This document shows positions 46,855-57,652 of a stretch of DNA of 64,000 bases, in pieces. The stretch lies in assembly GCA_023079485.1 (NCBI GenBank), contig CM041083.1, forward strand, positions 155,886,552 through 155,950,551, read 5' to 3'. A program made the position numbers and the translations under genes. Within the stretch, counting starts at the first letter, position 1, and each line of letters opens with the position of its first letter. The notes under the pieces are model-generated. The model was given only the letters and a program-made list of their open reading frames with translations, did no database searches and was not told the DNA's origin. Source of the DNA: Archilochus colubris (lineage: Eukaryota; Chordata; Aves; Apodiformes; Trochilidae).

Positions 46855-47350
46855 AATTTACTGCCAGCTGGGAGCTGGAGGCAGGAACACACAGATTCAG
46901 GCTGGAACGGATCAGGACCACAGGCAGATGAAGGGATGGAATCCTCCCAGGATGCCAAAGCAAACAGAGACAGGTGAAGAAGGGGAAGCAGGAAGGGAAG
47001 GAGCCCTTGTGATCCCTCAAATTTATATAGAGTATGACGTACATGGGATAGAATACTCTGTTTGGTCAATTTTGTCCATGTATCTTGTCTGTTCCTCCCT
47101 AAGAGAGGGCTGCAAGTGGGACCTTTTTACTCCTTCTTCCTCTGGAGAGCAAAATGTTCCTCAGAGATGAGCAGTGTCCTTGGTTCTGCACACAGTCTCT
47201 GACTGTAACTATAAACATCAAGTGTTATCAGTCCTAGAAGCAGACACTGTCTGAGAAACTCGCTGTGAATTTCATCAAGTGTAGCTACTTACAAGAGATT
47301 TAGCTGAAAGCAAAAGTACAAGACAGAAAATCACCTTTATCCTGGCCCAA
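46855..47350 (-). mobile_element. LTR-A copy 3 (best preserved)
   Basis: The best-preserved of four LTR-A copies. On the minus strand it has U3 sequence (AAATCTCTTGTAAGTAGCTA, 'GACTGATAACACTTGATG'), a clear TATA box TATATAAATTTGAGGG (core at 47029-47021) and an R/U5-like part ('CATCCTGGGAGGATTCCAT', CTGTGTGTTCCTGCCTCCAG). No internal retroviral gene adjoins it, so it is a solo LTR or fragment. The overlapping open frames at 46814-47170 are shadows. Confidence 0.65.
47021..47029 (-). promoter_or_regulatory. LTR-A TATA box
   Basis: TATATAAAT on the minus strand, at the position where the copies at 838-1335 and 39935-40345 carry degraded versions. Confidence 0.5.
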
Positions 47351-48795
47351 CGTAGGATATCAGGTAATTGAGTAAGTTATCTTGTAGTGGAATAAAAAAA
47401 ATAATTCAATATATTATCTAGTTGTTGAGCAAATAGATCATTTTTAGGGAAGCAGACAAAATGTGGCTCCGAATCCAAAGGCTTGTGCTCCTTAGAATGT
47501 TTTTTGTGGATTGTGTGTGATTTTGTTCCAGTGGTGTCTAAAGACAGACATTTTTTATTTTTGTGTGGTATAACATGGTGGAAGTTAAATTTAACATTGG
47601 CTTTAATTTAACAATGCATTACAAAGTATTAATTCAGATATCCTCTTCACACAGGCACCTCTTTTCAGAGATTATTTTCAGTAACATAGTAGAAGAGTAA
47701 ATAAAACTGCTTTTTCTGAAAGGTGATTGTCTTCAGAAATTAACAACTGTTACATGTGTTACGGTGAAATTTTGTCTAGGATGAAGTTATCTAATAAAAT
47801 AATTTTAAAGCAATACTTCTTCCATCTGGTAAATAGAATTCATAGTCTTTAGATTCAAACTGATTTAATGAAAGAGCAATTGTCTAGGCAGTCATTAGAA
47901 GTTCTATTTTCACTGAAAATGTGCTAGTTGAGATTTTGCACTTGAACAGAATCCTCTCATCTGAAATTAGTTCAGTTATTTGCATACATACAGGCCACAG
48001 ATGGATAAGGGATTCAAAAGTAAAAGTGCCATCTGCATTTGTCTTTAATGACAAGTTATATAGAAATCTGAAAACCTCATTTTAAATAACCACACTGTGA
48101 AATGTTTCAAAAGATCTTCACAGTCTTCATCTGTTCTGACCCTGCAAAATTATTACTATAAAAGCCATCTATGTCTAAGATAAGCAGCAGTACTTATCAC
48201 TTGTAATTAGGGATGTAATAAAGTTCTCTTCCATATACTGTTTGCATAACGCTAGGATATAAACTCTGTAATGGAACTACAGTACGTACTTTTTCTATCA
48301 GCGTTGATATGTCCAAAAATTACTCTTTTTTTCTGAAATTGCAGTCATCAGTGGTGATGATCAGTTACATGAAACTGTAACCTTTCTAGGACAAAATACA
48401 AGATGTAATGGTAACATTTGTGTTTTTAACACAGTCATTATGAACTGAACACGTGCAACATTTTTCAAGTGCTTCTTATGTTTGAGAAGAATACACATAT
48501 GCTTCATTACATGGATAATTTGATCAGCTTTACCCAGTATCACAAAAAAATATATCTGAACAGAGAAGAAAAAAAATAAATGGATGCCAAAACCTTCTAT
48601 TTGGATGGTTATTAATGCTCAATATTTGAACTCAAATACTGAATAAGATCCTTGGGAAACAACAACTGAATCCTAAATTGACAGGGTTTTAATTTCAGAA
48701 TTCCTCTTTTGTCAAACATAAGTTTTAAATTTATCAGAAAAATCTTTGTGCTTAATGCTGGGAAGGTTAATTACCATTTGCTCTAGCATTGCTAC
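47351..48795. other. AT-rich unannotated sequence
   Basis: No feature recognised. Confidence 0.4.
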
Positions 48796-49277
48796 TATTA
48801 CAAAAAAGATATGGATGTGCTGGAGTGTGTCCAGAGAAGGGCCACGAGGATGATCATAGGTCTGGACCACCTCTTGTGTGAGGACAGCCTGAGAGAGTTG
48901 GGGTTATTCAGTCTGGAAAGGAGAAGGCTCTGAGGAGACCTTATTGCAGCCTTCCAGTACCTGAAGGGGCTTACAGGAGAGCTGGGGAGGGACTTTTTAG
49001 GGTGTCAGGTAGTGATAGGACATGGGGGAATGGATTCAAACTAGAGGAGTTTAGATTTAGATTGGAAGCCTGGAAGAAGTTCTTTACCATGAGGGTGGTG
49101 AGACACTGGAACAGGTTGCCCAGAGAGGTGGTGGAAGCCGCATCCCTAGGAGTTTTTAAGGCCAGGCTGGATGGGGCTCTGAGCAACCTGATCTAGTGGG
49201 AGGTGTCTCTCTCCATGGCAGGGGGGTTGGAACTAATGATCTTAAACGTCCCTTCCAACTCTGAAAATTCTATGATA
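48796..49277 (+). mobile_element. CR1 LINE 3' copy
   Basis: Plus-oriented from the ORF2 C-terminal block ('ATATGGATGTGCTGGAGTG') to the terminus (CTGAAAATTCTATGATAATA). The last ORF2 exon-like block reads [20 protein letters not shown], then [20 protein letters not shown], typical of CR1 C-termini. Moderately decayed, with a stop in the FSLERRRL stretch. Confidence 0.94.
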
Positions 49278-49474
49278 ATATAATATTTCATATTTCTTGC
49301 AATGGTGAAAGAATTTGTTCACTGTTGCAGAATAATTTGTAGTGTGGAGGAGAAAGAGGAAAATCTAAAACTGTGCTACAATGGCATATTGTTTTAGGTT
49401 AGGGTATGATTAATGTAATCTGACCTGGTTGTGTCTCCTCCCAGATTCTCGTGAGAATTAATTCTACCCTAGTT
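49278..49474. other. Spacer between two CR1 copies
   Basis: About 200 bp with no recognised feature. Confidence 0.4.
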
Positions 49475-49968
49475 GAATCCAGGACAGGCCCCTAATATAA
49501 GAAGAACATGGAGCTGTTGGAGCAAGTCCAGAGGAGAACCACAAAGATGATCAGAGGGGTGGAACATCTTTCCTGTGAAGACAGGCTGAGAGAGTTGGGG
49601 TTGTTCAGCTTGAAGAGAAGACTCCAGGGAGACCTTGTAGACACTTTCCAATACATAAAGTGGGCCTACAGGAAGTCTGAGGAGGGATTATTTTACAAGG
49701 GCATGTAGAGATGGGATGGTAGGGAATGGTTTTAACTTGGATGAGTGTACATTTAGGTTAGACATTAGGAAAAAATTCTTTTCTGTGAAGGTGGTGAAAA
49801 ATTGTAACAGTTTTCCCAGGGAAGTTGTGGATGCCCCCTCCGTGGAAGTGTTCAAGGCAAGGCTGGATTGGTCTTTGAGAAACCTGTCACATGGAAGGTG
49901 TCTCTGTCCATGCAGCAAGGTTGGTACTAGATGATCTCTAAGGTCCCTTCCAACCTAAACAATTTGTT
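49475..49968 (+). mobile_element. CR1 LINE 3' copy
   Basis: A plus-oriented copy covering almost the same CR1 interval as 48796-49277. It begins at 'AGGACAGGCCCCTAATATAAG' and ends 'CTAAACAATTTGTTAATTA'. It encodes [20 protein letters not shown] and FSVKVVKNCNSFPREVVDAP across two frames. Sequence differences from its neighbour show two independent insertions, not a tandem duplication. Confidence 0.93.
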
Positions 49969-51447
49969 AATTAAAATAACGATAAAATATACTTATATGT
50001 AAGATAAGTTTTTTTGTTTTATTTTCAAGAATCTACTCATTAAAAGTAGGGTTCTTGGTTCCAAAACCAAAACACACCCCACACCCAGCCCCCCCAAAAA
50101 AATCAACCAACAAACAAACAAAAGACAACACAAAAGAGCACAAATGAAGAAAATATGTCTTTCAATATATTTTAAAATCCATAAAGAAACACAAATGCTA
50201 TTCTTTCAGTAAGGGTAACCCTTTTTTATAGTTTTCAGGTGAAGTAAAATACCTGGGAACTTACTGAATTTTGCATACATAGTCTAGTGGACTGCTGTAC
50301 ACACTGGGCAATGGCTACAATGATTTCAAACAATAATGAATGAATTTATTGAAATAAATGGACATTAGGGAAATCATGCAGTGTGACTGCTGGGAAGCAT
50401 ATATAAAAACCTGAAAACCCTAATATTGAACTAGATCAAAGGAAGCAGCTGTTTCTCTATGATGCTAGTTAAGCTATCAGTATGAGCAATTAAACACAGT
50501 GTGTTAAGACCCAACTATTGTAAAAAGAAAACAAAAAAAGTTGATTTGGGAGATACAGCTCTGTTAATAAAGCACACTAAAATTAAATGAACAAATTATG
50601 CAGCTACTCCTGTAAAATGCACATTGGCAAGACATTACCAACAAAGCAATATAAAATATCTAGTTCATAAAAATCACCAAAATATTAATTAACATTTCTT
50701 AATTATAATTTGCAGTTACAGTGTGCTAATCAAACCTGTGCTAGAATGCACACTAAAATTCATCAAACTTCATGTTTTATAAGTGAAGCTTATCCTCAGC
50801 ATTTACTTTTTCTCAGGCTGAACGTTACAACATGGAATAATCCTATTCAAAAAGCTTTTGCAGAATGAAATAAGAGATTTTTAAGCATACAAAAATTACT
50901 TAACATAGATGTGTTGTCATCTTCTGTTATTTAGAAGGTGAAGAGGGTAAAAATTTTTATGGGAATAAGTTTATTTGTGATCTGAATTGTCCTTTGATAA
51001 TGTCTGTCTTTTTTCCCTGGTCTCTATAAAGTAATCATACCCTAGTTAAAAATCCTAGACAAATATTTAAAAGTTAGATTAAAAGCGACCATTTTCAACA
51101 TGTATTGTCAGAACTACAAACTGAGAAAGATTTAGATTTCAGAGTGAATTTTCATTATGATCTGATTTTTATCCCTCTCTTCACCTTGTTGTCATTTTCC
51201 TTCTAAAACAAAGGAATTAAAGATTTTTATGAAAGTGTTTCTCTAGAGCAGAAAAAAGGGACTAGACTGTCATCACACATTACAGTTAGAAAAATTTGGG
51301 CAAGTATAAAATAATTTTCTCAGTATAGTTAAAAATTATTTTCCCAAAGTTTTGTTTTATTTGAGCTCCTGATGAGATCTGAGAAGCAAACCAAACTTGA
51401 AGGAATGATGTTCAGTATCCTGCCCTTCTATACAGCTGTACATGCCA
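49969..51447. other. AT-rich unannotated sequence
   Basis: Contains an A/C-rich tract near 50058-50131 (CCCCACACCC, (AAAC)n). Nothing else recognised. Confidence 0.4.
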
Positions 51448-51773
51448 AGAAAGTGACTTGGATTTACTGGACTGTGTCTGAAGAAGGACAGCAGAGATGG
51501 TAAGGTGTCTAGAGCACAGGTTTTATGAGGAGCATCTGGGGGAACTGGGGTTGTTTAGCTTGGAGAAAAGGAGGCTGATGGGAGACATTGATCCCTACAA
51601 CTGTTTGAAAGGAGGTTGCAGCAAGGTGGGCATCAGTCTCTTCTCCCAAGTAACAAGTGATAAGACGAGAGGAGATGGCCTCAAGATGATCCACAGGACG
51701 TTTAGACCAAGTATTAGGAAAAGTTTTTCCACTGAATCAAGCACTGGAACAGGCTGCTAAGGTAGGTGGTGGA
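51448..51773 (+). mobile_element. CR1 LINE, ORF2 C-terminal fragment
   Basis: Plus-oriented. The reading [55 protein letters not shown] shows the CNCLKGG-type subfamily (as at 53.6 kb) with many changes. It lacks the 3' UTR. Confidence 0.9.
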
Positions 51774-51784
51774 AGGTTTTTTGC

Positions 51785-51930
51785 AGGTACATGTACTGAT
51801 TGGACAAGGCGCAATGGCTTTAAACCGGAAGAGGGTAGATTTGGGTTAGATATTAGGAAGAAATTCTTTAGTGTGAGGGAGGCTGGTGAGACACTGGATC
51901 AGATTGCCAAAGGATGTTGTAGATGCTGAG
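51785..51930 (+). mobile_element. Second CR1 fragment abutting the previous one
   Basis: Repeats the same CR1 interval again ('ATGGCTTTAAACCGGAAGAG', 'GGTTAGATATTAGGAAGAAA', 'GGCTGGTGAGACACTGGATC') but from a different subfamily. It is a separate insertion or recombination product next to 51448-51773. Confidence 0.88.
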
Positions 51931-53214
51931 ATGTAGCATGTGAAAGTCGTTAATACCTGATGAGCTCTGCAAGTCAGTAGTCCAGCTGAGTTCACAAGAC
52001 CAGGTGAACTCAGGACATCAATAGTTTGTTGCATCTTTCCAAGACCACCAGTAGACACCAGTATCAACAATGGGTTTGTGTAATTCAGACCACATCCAAG
52101 ATCAGTGCCTGTGAGAAAATGAGGCAGAAAGATAAAGTGAAATGGGAGATAATGAGGAGATAATGAAAGATAAAAATTATTTGGCTTGTTGAACAGTTTC
52201 AGGGATCCAAAACAAATATTTTATTGCCTTAACCACCCAAGTCACAGACTACTGTCAAAAGCAGGGCCCTGGAACTGCACTTTTTCCTGTGAAGTTCGAA
52301 TCTACAGGAATAGCAAGGAGAAAAATAAATAAAATGGAATGATATGTGGCTAGCACATATGTCATTAGAGCGCTGCTACTTCTATTTATTTAACTATTTA
52401 AGAGAGACAAAAGCATTTATTAAATTGTCCATTTTTAAGTTAATGAACTTGAATAATGTTTGTCTAAGATCCAAATTAGATCTAGCTGTGAATTATTTGT
52501 CACTAAAGGGAAAAATTTATAAAGATTATTTATAAAAATTATGGGAGTTCCAACAAAATTCTGATATTTTAGGAGCAAGAAATCATATGACTTGGAACTA
52601 CATTTTTTCTATTTTGGACAAAATATTAGGGTGATTAAATCAGGACGACAGCAAGAGATATGTTATTAAAAATAAGTTGGTTAAACTGGTCTGTAAAAAC
52701 TAGATCTAATTAAACCATTTTCCTTTACTCTGGAAAAGGTGTATTTAAAATCATTTGTTGATAGAAGTTTGGGCTTCTCCACTGTGTTTGGTTTTGTTTC
52801 TTGCAACACTTCTAAAATCAAAGACAAAATTAATAATCTCAAATTGTAGTAGTTTGCAAAAGAGACTTTTACTAGCAATGCCTTACAAATTCTCAATCCA
52901 GTGTCATTCGGTTATATTAAAGTTTGAAATTGTATTATAGGATGTCATTTCTTTATTTCAACATGCTTAAATGCCACATAGGATCCAAACAAGGGGCATG
53001 AAAAACAGCATGAAGCCATTACAGGATGAATTACATCAGCTGAGCTTCAGAAGTTTGTTAGATGTATGCATCAATTATTTTAAATGATATTCAGTAAAGT
53101 TGTGTTTTGAAAAGCTCCACAGATCTCTTGACAATGTCAGAACAAATTGCAAAAGCTTCAAGTGGATAACAAAGAAATTTACATCAGAAATTCAATGCAA
53201 ACTTGTCCTCAAGG
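51931..53214. other. AT-rich unannotated sequence
   Basis: No feature recognised. The open frame 52344-52535 is low-complexity-like and not coding. Confidence 0.4.
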
Positions 53215-53503
53215 ACATCTTCTGATCTCCACAACTTCTCAGAGATTATGGACAGTGGCTTCGCTATGACATCAGTTGGCTCTCTCAACACCCTGAGGTG
53301 GATGGACATCCTGACCCAATATTATTCCTCTGTTTCTGCTTGCTGTTAATGTATCTGAAGAATACCTTCTTGAAGTTTTTGACATCTCTGGTCAAATTTA
53401 TCTCAAGCTTTTGTTTTCCTAACAGCTTTTCTGCGTAAACTGGTAATGGCCTTGTAATTTTCAGCCAGTAGTGTTCCACCTTTCAGCCTCTGGTATGTTT
53501 TGA
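53215..53503 (-). mobile_element. Old CR1 LINE ORF2 fragment, left piece of a split copy
   Basis: Diverged minus-oriented CR1: 'CAGTGGCTTCGCTATGACATC', 'GCTCTCTCAACACCCTGAGG', then the linker region 'CTTCTTGAAGTTTTTGACATC', 'GGTCAAATTTATCTCAAGC'. A young CR1 interrupts it at about 53504. It seems to continue at 53963-54140. Confidence 0.72.
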
Positions 53504-53962
53504 TTCATAGAATCATAGAGTCATAGAATTGGCTGGGTTGGAAGGGACCCCAGAGATCATCGAGTCCAACCCTTTTACCACCGTTGCGGTTGCTAGACTA
53601 TGGCACTGAGTGCCACATCCAGTCTCTTTTTAAATAGCTCCAGGGACAGAGAATCCACTACTTCCCTGGGCAGCCCATTCCAATGCCGGATCACTCTCTC
53701 CGTAAAGAAATTCTTTCTAATATCTAACCTAAACTTCCCCTGGCACAACTTAAGACCATGCCCTCTTGTCTTGTTGAAAGTTGTCTGGCAAAAGAGACCA
53801 ACCCCTACCTGGCTACCCCCTCCTTTCAGGCAGTTGTAGAGAGCGATGAGGTCTCCCCTGAGCCTCCTCTTCTCCAGGCTGAACAGCCCAAGCTCTCTCA
53901 GCCTCTCCTCATAGGGTCTGTGCTCAAGTCCCTTCACCAGCCTGGTTGCCCTCCTTTGGACC
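53504..53962 (-). mobile_element. Young CR1 LINE 3' copy, nested
   Basis: Minus-oriented, complete 3' terminus with an extra unit (ATCATAGAGTCATAGAATTG), same subfamily as 36643-37580 ('TGGCTGGGTTGGAAGGGACC', 'GTGCCACATCCAGTCTCTTT'). About 460 bp, 5'-truncated. Few differences from the related copy indicate a late insertion into the older CR1. No clear duplication flanks it. Confidence 0.95.
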
Positions 53963-53976
53963 TGAGCAGACTTCAC
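53593..53976 (-). pseudogene. CR1 ORF2 C-terminus, uninterrupted (127 codons)
   Basis: The frame is open from the truncation point to the natural ORF2 stop. It reads [58 protein letters not shown] and [20 protein letters not shown], ending [11 protein letters not shown]. The first residues (MKSA) come from flanking DNA. Intactness reflects recent insertion. Without RT or endonuclease it has no activity. Confidence 0.9.
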
Positions 53977-54140
53977 AGTTATGACTTGGTGTCTCTTGCT
54001 CCACCTACTTCTCTGGCCTTTAAAGGCGATGAACTGTTTTTTAATTAGGAGAGCGTTCTTGAAGAACTCCCAGCAATCACTAGATCCTTTACCGATCCCT
54101 TCCAGCTTATCCCTGAAGTTTGCTCTTTAAAAATCTAAAA
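53963..54140 (-). mobile_element. Old CR1 LINE, right piece of the split copy
   Basis: 'CTTCTCTGGCCTTTAAAGGC', 'GATGAACTGTTTTTTAATTAG', 'TTCTTGAAGAACTCCCAGC' and 'CTTATCCCTGAAGTTTGCTC' resemble the CR1 region between RT and endonuclease. The position and orientation fit a continuation of 53215-53503. Confidence 0.55.
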
Positions 54141-54286
54141 CAAAGATATAAAGATGCTAGAAGCTTACTTCAGAGACAGAAATACTATTATGTATTTAAG
54201 ATTTTTTTAAATTTTAGTATGCAGTAAAGCCCAAATATTTCTGTTCCTTTTGTATAAGTCCTTGTCAGATATAATAGTTTTCTATC

Positions 54287-55105
54287 ATCATAAAATCATA
54301 GAATGTCTTGAGTTAGTGGGGACCTTAAAGATCATCTTGTTCCAATCCTATTTCATGGGCAGGGTTGCCCATGACACCTATCTCACTAGACAGGTTCCTC
54401 AGAACACCAACCAACCTAGCCTTGAACACTTTCAGGGACAGGGCATCCACAACTTTCCTGGGCAACTCCTTTCAATGTCTCATCACCCCTAAGGTAAATA
54501 TTTATTCATAACATATACTATAAATATACCCTCTTCTATCTAAAAAGCATTACCTCTTTTCCTGTCTCTAGCTGCCCTCATAAAAAATCCCTCTCCAACT
54601 TTTCTGTAGCCCCCCTTCAGGTACTGGAAGATACTGGAAGGCCTGTATAAGGTCTCTCCAGAGCCTTCTCTTCTCCAGGCTGAAAAACCCCAACTCCCTC
54701 AGCTTATCTTAATAGGAAAGGTGCTTCAGACCTCTCATCATCTTTGTGACCCTTCTCTGGACTCATTACAACAGCTCCATATCCTTCCTGTGTTGAGGAC
54801 TCTAGAACTAAACAGTTTTCCAGGTGGTGTCCCACGAGAGCAGAGCAGAATCACTTCCCTCAAACTCCCTCAAACTTAGGGTCATGGTTCCTTTGATTGC
54901 AGCCCAGAATATGGTTGGCTTTCTGAGCGACATGTGCACATTGTTAGCCCATATTGAGCTTTTCATCAACCAGTTCTTCCAAGTCCTTTTCCTCAAGCCT
55001 GCTATAAACCTATTCTCTGCTCAAACTATAATTGTTCTTGGGATTGCTCTGACCTGAGTGCAGGACCATGTACTCGGCCATATTGAGCTTCATGAACTTC
55101 ATGAC
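54287..55105 (-). mobile_element. CR1 LINE 3' copy (~820 bp)
   Basis: Minus-oriented from the 3' terminus (ATCATAAAATCATAGAATGT) through 3' UTR and ORF2 C-terminus to the 'GCCATATTGAGCTTCATGAAC' block. A stretch of unrelated AT-rich bases (54494-54530) interrupts the 3' UTR, and 'GATACTGGAA' is duplicated near 54625. Older than the 53.5 kb copy. Confidence 0.93.
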
Positions 55106-55360
55106 CACTTTGAATGTGTTTTTATGCTGTTTTTGTAATTGGTATGAGTGTTATATTGGAATTTTGAGTTTGGCTAAATCACCTGTGAATGTATCATGAC
55201 CTGGAACTTTTCATCATCCAGTGTTTCAAGGTGTATAGGTATATTTAACCTGAGAAAAATGGTTTCTTTAACAAAAATTTGAAGTACAATTTTTTTTACT
55301 CTTTCCATTTCAATAACAATTCCATTTCAATCTAACAGAATGAAATATAATATTTCTTTT
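55106..55360. other. Unannotated sequence
   Basis: No feature recognised. Confidence 0.35.
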
Positions 55361-55650
55361 TGCAACAGTTTGGCCAATTTGGTCATCTGTCTGCTCCTCC
55401 CTAAAGAACGGTTGCAGGTCAGACCTCTTTACTCCCTTTCTCTTTCTAAAGCATAAGATGTTCCTCAGAACCAAGCAGTGGCCTTTGTTTTGCATACCAT
55501 TCTCTATCTGTAACTAGAAACATTGAGTGTTATCAGTGCTAGAAGCAGATACTGACTGAGGAACTTAATATTAATTTCAGCAAGTATAGCAATTAACAAG
55601 AGACTTAGCTGAAGGTAAAATTACAAGAAAAAAAATTAGCCCAAATCAGG
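55361..55650 (-). mobile_element. LTR-A copy 4 (U3 part only)
   Basis: Matches the right halves of 838-1335 and 46855-47350 ('GTCTGCTCCTCCCTAAAGAA', 'AAGATGTTCCTCAGAACCAAG', 'TTGAGTGTTATCAGTGCTAG', 'AGCAAGTATAGCAATTAACA'). Similarity stops near 55361, before the TATA region. Confidence 0.62.
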
Positions 55651-57070
55651 ACACATTTGAATTAAAAGTAAATTGATGTGTGTCCAAATTCCTGTTCTAC
55701 CATATCATACTGATATTCCTGGCAAATTCTCCATATATAAGCTCATAAATAATATAGAATCTAAGTGAGACAGTAATTATGTATTTAATTATTCACAAGT
55801 CAGATGTTTGAGAACAGAAAAACACAAGAAAAAACATGCTGAGTGAAGGATAGCCTAGAGCTCAAGAAATGTAACCACTTTAAAGGAACCTAGGTGCCCT
55901 CCTTAGAGTTCTATTTCCATTCAATTTTTCGGGGAATGAACAGACTTGAGTTGAAGATGAAGTAGGATTTATTTTCTTCTTTAAAACACCACACATAAAT
56001 GATTGTTTGTGGAATTTAGTAGTATATATATATATTCCTTGGATTTTAGCTAATAATTAGCTTCATATTTCCTTGGAAAATAATGCCAGTCTAAGAGGGC
56101 AACCTACAGGAAAATATCTTGCAATAAGGAAAATCTTTGAGAATTAGCACATCATAATTTGCCTTACAGTATGGTATAGCAGCACTGATTATTAGTTAGG
56201 AAAAATGAAGAGGAAAACTGGTAATCATCCTCAATCCTTAAAATTATTTCAGGATATGAGCTGAGAAAATTTTCTGAGAAAATTACAGAAGAAAATGCAA
56301 GTAAATGAAGTAAATTACTGTAAATGATCATCAGCTATTAGTATTCTGGCAAACTTAACTATTTCCCAGTATATATTGCCCCACATAGCAAAAAAACAAA
56401 CAAACAAAAAAAAACAACAAACCCAAAAAAGAAGAAAAAAAAACCCCAGACAAACAAAAACCCAAACATCAACAAAAAACCACAAAAAACCAACCAAACC
56501 AACCAAACAACAAAAAACAAAACAAAAAATCAAACAAAAATATCACCAAACCCTCCCTCCAATCAAATAACAAAAAAAATCACCAAAAAATATTTTGTTT
56601 TTTTGTATGACTTACTTGTTAGTGTATTTCTTAAATTATGGGTTTTGAGGAAAACTGCTTGACTTTTTTTCTCAGCATTTGAATATGTAGTCAGCAGAAA
56701 TACTAGGCAAATATTTCAAATGCAGACATTGTGACAATAAGACTACGTTCTGAAAATTAATTATATCCTCTAATCATTCTTTGTTTACTAAGCATAATTT
56801 AATACAAGCTTTCATTCACAATTTTAATACAAGTTTCATTCACATAATGTGTTAATTTAAAGAATAAAACAAAAAAAAATAAACAACAGCAAAAAGCATC
56901 CCACTCCCTATCTATCTATTTAGCTATCAAAAAGCTATCAAAAGATCTTTTCTTTAAAGATTGTGTTCCATCAAATAAAAATTAAAGTAAATATGAGTGG
57001 CTTTAATGTATCTTGTGATGCCACAAAACCTGCTAACAAAAAATTCAACCCTTATAGTTTTTAAATAATA
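55651..57070. other. AT-rich sequence with an A/C-rich tract
   Basis: The tract at 56389-56597 is the only recognised feature. No gene. Confidence 0.4.
56389..56597 (+). repeat. A/C-rich low-complexity tract (~210 bp)
   Basis: Mostly poly-A interrupted by C, CC and CCC, with (AACC)n-like parts. Two open frames of 64 and 72 codons on opposite strands derive from composition alone. Confidence 0.88.
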
Positions 57071-57076
57071 GAAAAC
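57071..57076 (+). repeat. 6-bp target-site duplication, left copy
   Basis: GAAAAC immediately before the TGTAGTG start of the palindromic element. The same six bases follow its last base at 57647-57652. Confidence 0.85.
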
Positions 57077-57646
57077 TGTAGTGAAAAGAGGCAACCAGGT
57101 GCCACTGATTGCCAGGGAGTGAGCATGAGCTTGTGTCAAGCCCACCTGTGCCTGATTAGGGCGGGCCCCCACTGCACATGAGCAGGACCAGGGAGCCAAT
57201 AAAAGGTAAGACCTAAGACACAAACTCAGCTCACGCTGGAACTCACAATCTCGGCATGCTTGGCTTTCAGCACTGCACTACCTTTATTGCTCCACTAGAG
57301 CTCATCGCCGTCAGGGTGAGGCTTGAGTGGTGCAGCTGGCTAAGCACCTAACGACGCAGCCCAAGCAATGCTGAGGGCTGTGGGTTCGAGACTTCTCAAA
57401 GCCTCACCCTGACGGCGATGAGCTCTAGTGGAGCAATAAAGGTAGTGCAGTGCTGAAAGCCAAGCATGCCGAGATTGTGAGTTCCAGCGTGAGCTGAGTT
57501 TGTGTCTTAGGTCTTACCTTTTATTGGCTCCCTGGTCCTGCTCATGTGCAGTGGGGGCCCGCCCTAATCAGGCACAGGTGGGCTTGACACAAGCTCATGC
57601 TCACTCCCTGGCAATCAGTGGCACCTGGTTGCCTCTTTTCACTACA
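57077..57646. mobile_element. Perfect palindromic LTR-like insertion with tRNA-like loop
   Basis: The left arm 57077-57324 and right arm 57399-57646 are exact reverse complements over 248 bp with no mismatch or indel, enclosing a 74-bp loop. Ends are TGTAGTG and CACTACA (TG...CA), flanked by the 6-bp duplication GAAAAC. TG/CA ends plus a 6-bp duplication are characteristic of retroviral-type integration. Each arm reads inward like an LTR: CCAATAAAAGG (57197-57207) then CTACCTTTATTGC (57278-57290), which gives AATAAA on the other strand. The arms carry the 49-codon start MCLRSYLLLAPWSC in both orientations, a chance frame. The old relative at 16240-16905 shares the left end and centre. What made a two-ended U3 unit is unknown; I infer a snap-back reverse transcript. 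Confidence 0.9.
57320..57403 (+). other. tRNA-like loop of the palindrome (copy 2)
   Basis: 84 nt closed by GGCTTGA/TCAAAGCC (one bulged base). A-box match TGGTGCAGCTGG at 57328-57339 and B-box-like GGTTCGAGACT at 57383-57393, preceded by GTG as in T-arms. The length and the GTGG...CTAAGCACC start recall long-variable-arm (class II, Leu-like) tRNAs, but the T and anticodon stems do not pair well. It matches 16455-16530 in box spacing class and in the shared words CAGCTGG and GGTTCGAGACT. Confidence 0.55.
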
Positions 57647-57652
57647 GAAAAC
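57647..57652 (+). repeat. 6-bp target-site duplication, right copy
   Basis: GAAAAC directly after the CACTACA end of the palindrome. Confidence 0.85.

Noticed and set aside
49475..49968. Tandem duplication of the CR1 at 48796-49277
   Set aside because: The two copies differ at many positions and the spacer is not duplicated. Independent insertions fit better.
56389..56597. Poly(A) tail of a processed pseudogene
   Set aside because: The tract is an A/C mixture over 200 bp with no upstream gene-like sequence. It is low-complexity expansion.
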